From contig NW_025856049.1 of the NCBI RefSeq assembly GCF_002878395.1, forward strand, positions 489,379 through 553,378: a DNA stretch of 64,000 bases. The letters are read 5' to 3'. The position numbers and the translations under genes are program-made. The notes beneath the pieces are model-generated. The model saw only the letters and a list, made by a program, of their open reading frames with translations. It ran no database searches and had not been told where the DNA came from. The DNA comes from Capsicum annuum (lineage: Eukaryota; Streptophyta; Magnoliopsida; Solanales; Solanaceae). Shown here one piece after another: positions 59,276 to 64,000 of the stretch; the first letter of the stretch is position 1, and the number at the start of each line of letters is the position of its first letter.

Positions 59276-60513
59276 TTAAGAATTATTTCTGTGTCCAAGC
59301 GCACACACAAGTGTAAGTGATCTACTAAGTAGTAAAATGGCATTTAAAAGCCAAGTATCGATCTCACAGGGAGTTGTGCTCAACAACTATCCAATTTTTT
59401 CTCACTGTGAATATTAAACAAGTGCAAAAAATAACCAAAGCATTTGAGAATTGAAAACTAAGATTAAATGTAAACAATGAGGTAATGAAAAGTACTTTAA
59501 CAATAATAGGGAGAAACCCAGGGTTAAGGCACCACGAACAATGCTACTCAGCTATATAATCATGCTGGTTTAGTTAATTTTCTTGGTTGTTATTTCATAG
59601 GGTTGATAACACGATCATGGTCTGCTGAAGTTCTAATAAAATATCTAACTTAGCTTCACAACTACATCATTAAGTAGGGATGAAAGAACTCAGATAAATG
59701 CATTTCTATTTCTTTCTGTTTATGAACCAAATAGGGTGAATTAGGTATATTCTAATCCTAAGTCCATATCCTAACTTTAATACATTAAATGATTAAGATC
59801 CTATCCCACACATCCCACATTTTATTCTATCGTTCCTCATTTTAGGCTCACGGTAGAATTATATGTTTACCCAAGTCGCAAATCCATAGAATAATAAATG
59901 TAAGGATATATGAACAATGAATAATTATAAATATCTCTAACCAACTTAATTACAAGCTTATGTACTAATGTTCTTGGACTCAACCCTGGATGAGGGTGTT
60001 TAGCTGCTCATGGAATTACAAGAAATCAAAATTAAGGAATTCATGTTCATAATCCAAAAGTAAAATGAAGGAAACGAATAAGAAATCTAATAGAATCCTC
60101 CTATAGTGTATTTTATTCACCAAAGGTCGTCCAAGGTGTTTACAAAAAGATTGGAGTGTTCTATTTATAGTTGGAAATAATTGGCCAAAATTGACACAAC
60201 AATGTGACACATCCTTATTGCGGATGATAGGGAGTGGGGCACACTCCTATCATGGAGATACACGGGAATTTGCATCTTGGAATTTATCTAAGTGTGTGGC
60301 ACTCCCATAAAGCGGAGGCTAGAGGAAGTGGCACATCCCTTAACCCAAAAAATTCCAGCTTTGGTCATCCTTTGCCCTGTGATTTTCACCTTTGGTTCCT
60401 AGCTTCCTAGTAACTTTTCCTCGTCAAAAAAATCTTGTATATCATCCCATTATCAAGTTTAACATCTCCTCAATATTCCTATAACATCTCCCCAATAATA
60501 CTATAACATAAAA
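59276..60513 (-). repeat. N: Tat/Athila-like LTR, minus orientation
   Basis: AAGTATCGATCTCACAGGGAGTTGTGCTCAAC at 59363 and GGGTTGATAACACG, and the reverse of the usual leader near 59500-59660, parallel the same region of C (AGGGGTCGATCCCACAGGGAAT at 40390) and E (25020). Repeated GTGGCAC / ATAGGGAGTGGGGCACACTCC words lie at 60200-60345. The outer limits are uncertain (TGTGTCCAAGC at 59290 is one candidate). It ends against the CACTA terminus. The 64-codon opening 60016-60210 is an artefact. Confidence 0.5.
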
Positions 60514-60534
60514 CACTATGAATTAGACACTATC

Positions 60535-61640
60535 CGTCGCTTTTTTAGTTTAATTTTAATTTTTATTTATTTTTTATTAATATCGACAGCCAATATCTTG
60601 ATATCCATTTCTTTTTTTTTTTTTAGGATTATTGTGACAACTAATTAAAAAATAATTTATAATTTTTTTAATAAATGCGACGGATAGAGTCGTAATTTAT
60701 TTAAAACTAATAATAATTATTTTCTTGAAAAGTGACGTAGTCCATCAATTTTTAAATTTGATTTTTATTTTTGTTTATTTTTATTAAAAGCGACGAACAA
60801 TGTCGTTATAATTTTTATTTTATAAAATATTAATTCTAGAAAAGCGACGATGTCCGTCGCAATTTGTAATTATTTTTAATTATTTTTATTTTTTACAAAA
60901 AGCGACGGACATCGTCGCTTTTGTTAAAAGTAAATAAAAATTAATTTTTTGAAAAGTGACATTGTCCGTCGCTTTTTAAATTTAATTTTTATTTTTATCA
61001 AAAGCGATGGGCAACGTTGCTACAATTTTTATTTTTTAAAATATTAATTCTAGAAAAGCGACCGTAACAATTTGTAATTATTTTAATTTTCTTTATTTTT
61101 ACAAAAAGTCACGGATAGCGTCGCTTTTTTTAAAACTAAATAAAAATTAATTATTTGAAAAGCGATGTTGTCCGTCGCTATTTAAATTTAATTTTTATTT
61201 TTTTTATTTTTATTAAAAGAGACGAACGACATCGCTATAATTTTATTTTTATAAATATTAATTATAGAAAATCGGTGCTATCCATCACAATTTGTAATCA
61301 TTTTTAATTTTTCTTTATTTTTACAAAAATCGACGGACAACATCACTTTTTTTTAAACTAAATAAAAAACATTTTTTTGAAAAGCGACATTTTTCGTCAC
61401 TTTTTAAATTTTATTTTATTTTTATTTATTTTTATTAAAAGCGATGGACAACGTCGCTATAATTTTTATTTTTTAAAATATTAATTCTAGAAAAGAAACA
61501 CTGTCCATCACAATTTGTCAAAAATTTTAATTCTTTGTTACATTTTCAAAAAGCGAATGATAGCGTCGCTTTTGGTAAAATTAAATCAAAATTAACTTTA
61601 TGAAAATGACACTGTCCATCGATATTTTATATTTTTAATT
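60535..61640. repeat. CACTA subterminal array, about 214-223 bp period
   Basis: The word TAATTCTAGA (once TAATTATAGA) at 60831, 61045, 61259 and 61482 marks units of 214, 214 and 223 bp. Each unit carries about four GCGACGGAC-type words in alternating orientation, for example GCGACGATGTCCGTCGC at 60844 and its exact reverse complement at 60902. Such inverted short words are binding sites for element-encoded protein in known CACTA transposons. Confidence 0.75.
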
Positions 61641-61680
61641 TACTATTAAATAAAAAAATTTATTTTAAAAAATTAAATGT

Positions 61681-62290
61681 ATTCAATTATATATTGAATA
61701 CATTGATATCATACGGTCGCTTGATTAAAAAATAATATACTGTTGAATTTATAATATAACAATATAAGCTAAATTAGACGATAATTTATCAGTATATATA
61801 CAAAAATGTTATATTACAAGGTAATACATGTGTATGTAATGTATCTATTACATATTGTGAAGTTTATAGTCAATCAACTATATATATTGAATACATTGAT
61901 ATCATACGATCGATTGATCAAGGTAATAATATATTATTGAAGTTATAATATCATAATGTAAGCTAAATTAAATGATAATTCGTTAGAGTAGATATACGTT
62001 GTATTACGAGGTAATATACTCGTGTATGTCATGTATATAGTGCATATTACAAAGTTGATAGTCAATCAAATATATATATATATATATATGTATGTATAAA
62101 TACGTATCTCTCGTATAGTAATGTACATAGTAGTTTAAAGCTAGCTAACTGAATCTACATATCCAAATATTTTGAACAATACGTTAACATCATATGATCG
62201 AGGTAATAATACACTATTGAAGTTATAACAATGAAGCAAATTAAACGACAAATCATCATAATAATACATTCTATTAATGTAATCAAAATC
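61681..62290. repeat. AT-rich array, about 193-bp unit, in CACTA interior
   Basis: TTGAATACATTGATATCATACGxTCG occurs at 61694 and 61887 (193 bp apart), and a weaker copy (TTGAACAATACGTTAACATCATATGATCG) at 62172. Each is followed by TAATATACTxTTGAAxTTATAA and a CGTGTATGT block. (TA)n lies at 62072-62090. Nothing coding is seen. Confidence 0.6.
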
Positions 62291-62299
62291 TCTAATTCA

Positions 62300-63060
62300 A
62301 TTTTTTCAACCCAGTTTAGTATAGTTACTTGAAAAGCAAACTTGTGTTTTGAAATTAGTTAAGTGTAATCACTTGAAAATGTGAATTCATGACTTGAAAC
62401 AGGTTTAGTGTTGATACTTGAAATGTGAATTCATGACTTGAAAATGATTAAGTTTAGTCACTTGAAATGTGAATTAGGGAGTTGAAAATGGTTAAGTGTA
62501 GTGTTTTAAAATGTGTACTAGTCACTTGAAAAGTGGATTAGCGACTTGAAAATGGTTTAGTGTAGTTCTTGAAAGGTTACTTTTATTTTGAAATTTGTAA
62601 AATGTAATCACTTGAAAATGTGAATTCATGACTTGAAATTGGTTTAGTGTTGATACTTGAAATGTGAATTCATGACTTAAAAATGGTTAAGTTTAGTCAC
62701 TTGAGAAGTGAATTAGAGAGTTGAAAATTGTTAAGTGTAGTATTCTGAAATGTGTACTTGTCACTTGAATAGTGTATTGGCGACTTGAAAATGGTTTAGT
62801 GTAGTTCTTGAAATGTGAATTCATGACTTGAAAATGGTTAAGTTTAGTTACTTGAGAGGTGAATTAGAGAGTTGAAAATGGTAAAATATAGTATTTTGAA
62901 ATGTGTACTAGTGACTTCAAATTAATTAAGTGTAATCACTTGACATGTGAATTAGTTAGTTGAAAATGGTTTATGTAGTTACTTGAACGATGAACTTATG
63001 TTTTAAAATTAGTAAAGTGTAATCATTTGAAAATGTGAATTTATGATTGAAATTGGTGCA
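62300..63060. repeat. Minisatellite of about 40-bp units with 239-bp higher order
   Basis: Tandem variants of ACTTGAAAATGGTTAAGTxTAGT and ACTTGAAATGTGAATTCATG run for some 750 bp. The block starting GTAATCACTTGAAAATGTGAATTCATGACTTGAAA recurs at 62365 and 62604 (239 bp, about six units), with further partial copies at 62932 and 63019. The frame is not kept open, so it is probably intronic or leader sequence of the CACTA element. Confidence 0.8.
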
Positions 63061-63069
63061 CCTCCTCCT

Positions 63070-63629
63070 TAGAAAAATATATTGATGCTGATTTGATTGG
63101 TTAGTTCCTAGAGATACAAACATGCTTGGTAGAGTGTTTATTGAGTCTAATGGATCTTTGTAAGTTTATTTTCAATTGATAGGTATATTTTTCATTAGTA
63201 AAATATTCAAGCTTACATTCTTATTATGTTATTTACTGGTGGTATCCTGCGTCAAAAGAAGTTAATGAGGCTGTAAAGGAGAGCGTTATGAGACTTTTTA
63301 CATATATTTGGCACGAGTGGCGGGATATTTCAATAGTCTCTAAATAAGCCATGTTTCAAGAGTTTAAGGTATATTAGATTTAATTATTGTTTAGTTAACT
63401 TTAATATATATATATATATATCATATAACACTAGTCAATTCATTTTCAGACTAGGTGTTGTTGGTTGGCAAAGCATGATCAGGCCATTTCTATAATTTTT
63501 GAGAGACTTGCTGCTATGTTATATCAGATGGCACATCTTAGACGTGTTTTGACATAGGCCGTTTCTCCTAATTCAAGTAGCGAAGTGGAAACAACGAGTG
63601 ATGAGGAGTTTGTTGGGGCTACTCATTAG
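63070..63629 (+). pseudogene. Transposase-associated gene, Ptta/En/Spm-like (PF03004-like) exons
   Basis: Two exon-like stretches are joined by a plausible intron of 81 bp, GT at 63369 and AG at 63449, phase 0. Exon 1 (about 63235-63368) reads WWYPASKEVNEAVKESVMRL, FTYIWHEWRDISIVSK, a stop, then AMFQEFK. Exon 2 (63450-63629) reads TRCCWLAKHDQAISIIFERL, AAMLYQMAHLRRVLT, a TAG where CAG is likely, then a Ser/Glu-rich end EVETTSDEEFVGATH and a stop. The spacing W..W..I......F.EF...I...FE.LAAM is that of the plant Ptta/En/Spm transposase family as I know it. A further piece upstream (PRDTNMLGRVFIESNGSL, about 63108-63165) fits the same domain. With two stops it is probably defective. Confidence 0.5.
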
Positions 63630-63721
63630 TGTTATTGGATTTGACTTTTAGATAATTTTTAGATATTTTTGAACTTATCTTTTAATTAGTGAAAAATCAT
63701 TAGGCATATTTAAGTATTTTG
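63630..63721. other. 3' flank of the CACTA exons, no gene
   Basis: AT-rich sequence between the last stop and the tandem duplication, consistent with a 3' untranslated region. Confidence 0.3.
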
Positions 63722-63969
63722 AATGTTGTTGGGTTCATTGTTTAAGCGTTGTTGATTTGAATTGCTTAAATGATTTGTTGATGTAGTGTGTTCTATGATT
63801 ATTGTAATAATGTGTTTTGCATGAGGGATGTATTTATTGAATTGTAATGTTGTTGGGTTCATTATTTAAGTGTTGTTGATTTGAATTGCTTAAATGATTT
63901 GTTGATGTAGTGTGTTCTATGATTATTGTAATAATGTGTTTTGCATGAGGGATGTATTTATTGAATTGT
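63722..63969. repeat. Near-identical 124-bp tandem duplication
   Basis: Copy 1 is 63722-63845 and copy 2 is 63846-63969. Both run from AATGTTGTTGGGTTCATT to GGGATGTATTTATTGAATTGT. I count two differences (TTGTTTAAGCG against TTATTTAAGTG). Everything else in the window is far more diverged, so this duplication is recent. Confidence 0.9.
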
Positions 63970-64000
63970 ATTTTTATTTGGTAGGTGAGATGCAGAAAAT

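Larger units (their letters stand above)
60514..64000 (+). mobile_element. CACTA (En/Spm)-type transposon, left part; right end outside the window
   Basis: The terminus CACTATGAATTAGA at 60514 has a second CACTA pentamer at 60528. It is followed by subterminal arrays of GTCCGTCGC / GCGACGGAC words in both orientations, more arrays, and exons resembling the Ptta/En/Spm transposase family reading rightward. No right terminus is seen, so boundaries and size are open. The flanking three-base target copy cannot be tested. Confidence 0.6.

Noticed and set aside
62300..63060. CRISPR-like array (regular short repeats)
   Set aside because: Units of about 40 bp run without unique spacers, vary among themselves, and sit in a plant transposon. 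It is a minisatellite.
1..64000. Endogenous pararetrovirus or other integrated virus
   Set aside because: All RT, RNase H and integrase pieces sit between LTRs with tRNA-iMet or Athila-type primer sites in gypsy order. No movement-protein-like or coat-protein-like frame is seen.

Overview
The window is plant nuclear heterochromatin. It is AT-rich and I find no intact host gene, RNA gene or CRISPR array. The elements look like those of a large Solanaceae-type genome (pepper/tomato/potato group); the genus is my inference from family resemblance. Almost everything is decayed LTR retrotransposon, plus a CACTA DNA transposon at the right end and a relic of another at 4.65-5.01 kb. Most open reading frames over 60 codons are chance openings in LTRs or the wrong strand of broken gag-pol genes.

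Two groups of LTR element alternate. Group 1 (called K, L, J, A, B, F, G, M here) is Ty3/gypsy of the Tekay/Del chromovirus type. LTRs are about 2-2.8 kb and start TGTAAY(A/G)CCC. The primer site is tRNA-iMet-like (TGGTATCAGAGC). Gene order is gag, protease, RT, RNase H, integrase, then a chromodomain-like tail. Group 2 (C, E, H, I, N) is Tat/Athila-like, with LTRs of about 1.5-1.7 kb starting TGATG or TGAT, a primer site resembling TGGCGCCGTTGCCGGGG, and mostly non-coding interiors.

Layout: 1-3961, 3' end and 3' LTR of K, inserted in the LTR of L (3962-4612, followed by its primer site). 4651-5013, CACTA relic. 5014-5955, LTR piece of J (minus). About 6.2-9.19 kb, 3' end and LTR of I. 9187-9266, 46965-47161 and 57233-57981 are three pieces of one LTR (H, minus), split by A (9267-46964) and G (47162-57232). 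A is the centre of the window. Its protease is cut by B (13235-35586) and its RT by C (36101-42016). B's 3' LTR is cut by F (16636-33673, minus). F's 3' LTR is cut by E (18718-26465, minus). The order of insertion is H, then A, then B, then F, then E; C is a second hit in A. H itself seems to lie in a gypsy fragment M (57982-59275), giving six levels. Target duplications or resuming reading frames support most of these joints: GAACT for F, AGTAA/AGCAA for E, TGTGA/TATGA for A, TAGGG/TGGGG for G, and duplicated RT codons for C.

Right end: an LTR of N (59276-60513, minus), then a CACTA-type element from 60514 to beyond the window. The CACTA element carries three kinds of tandem array, two exons resembling the Ptta/En/Spm transposase family, and a recent 124-bp tandem duplication.

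No retroelement gene here is intact. The damage is dominated by C-to-T or G-to-A changes at conserved codons, as expected of old, heavily methylated copies.
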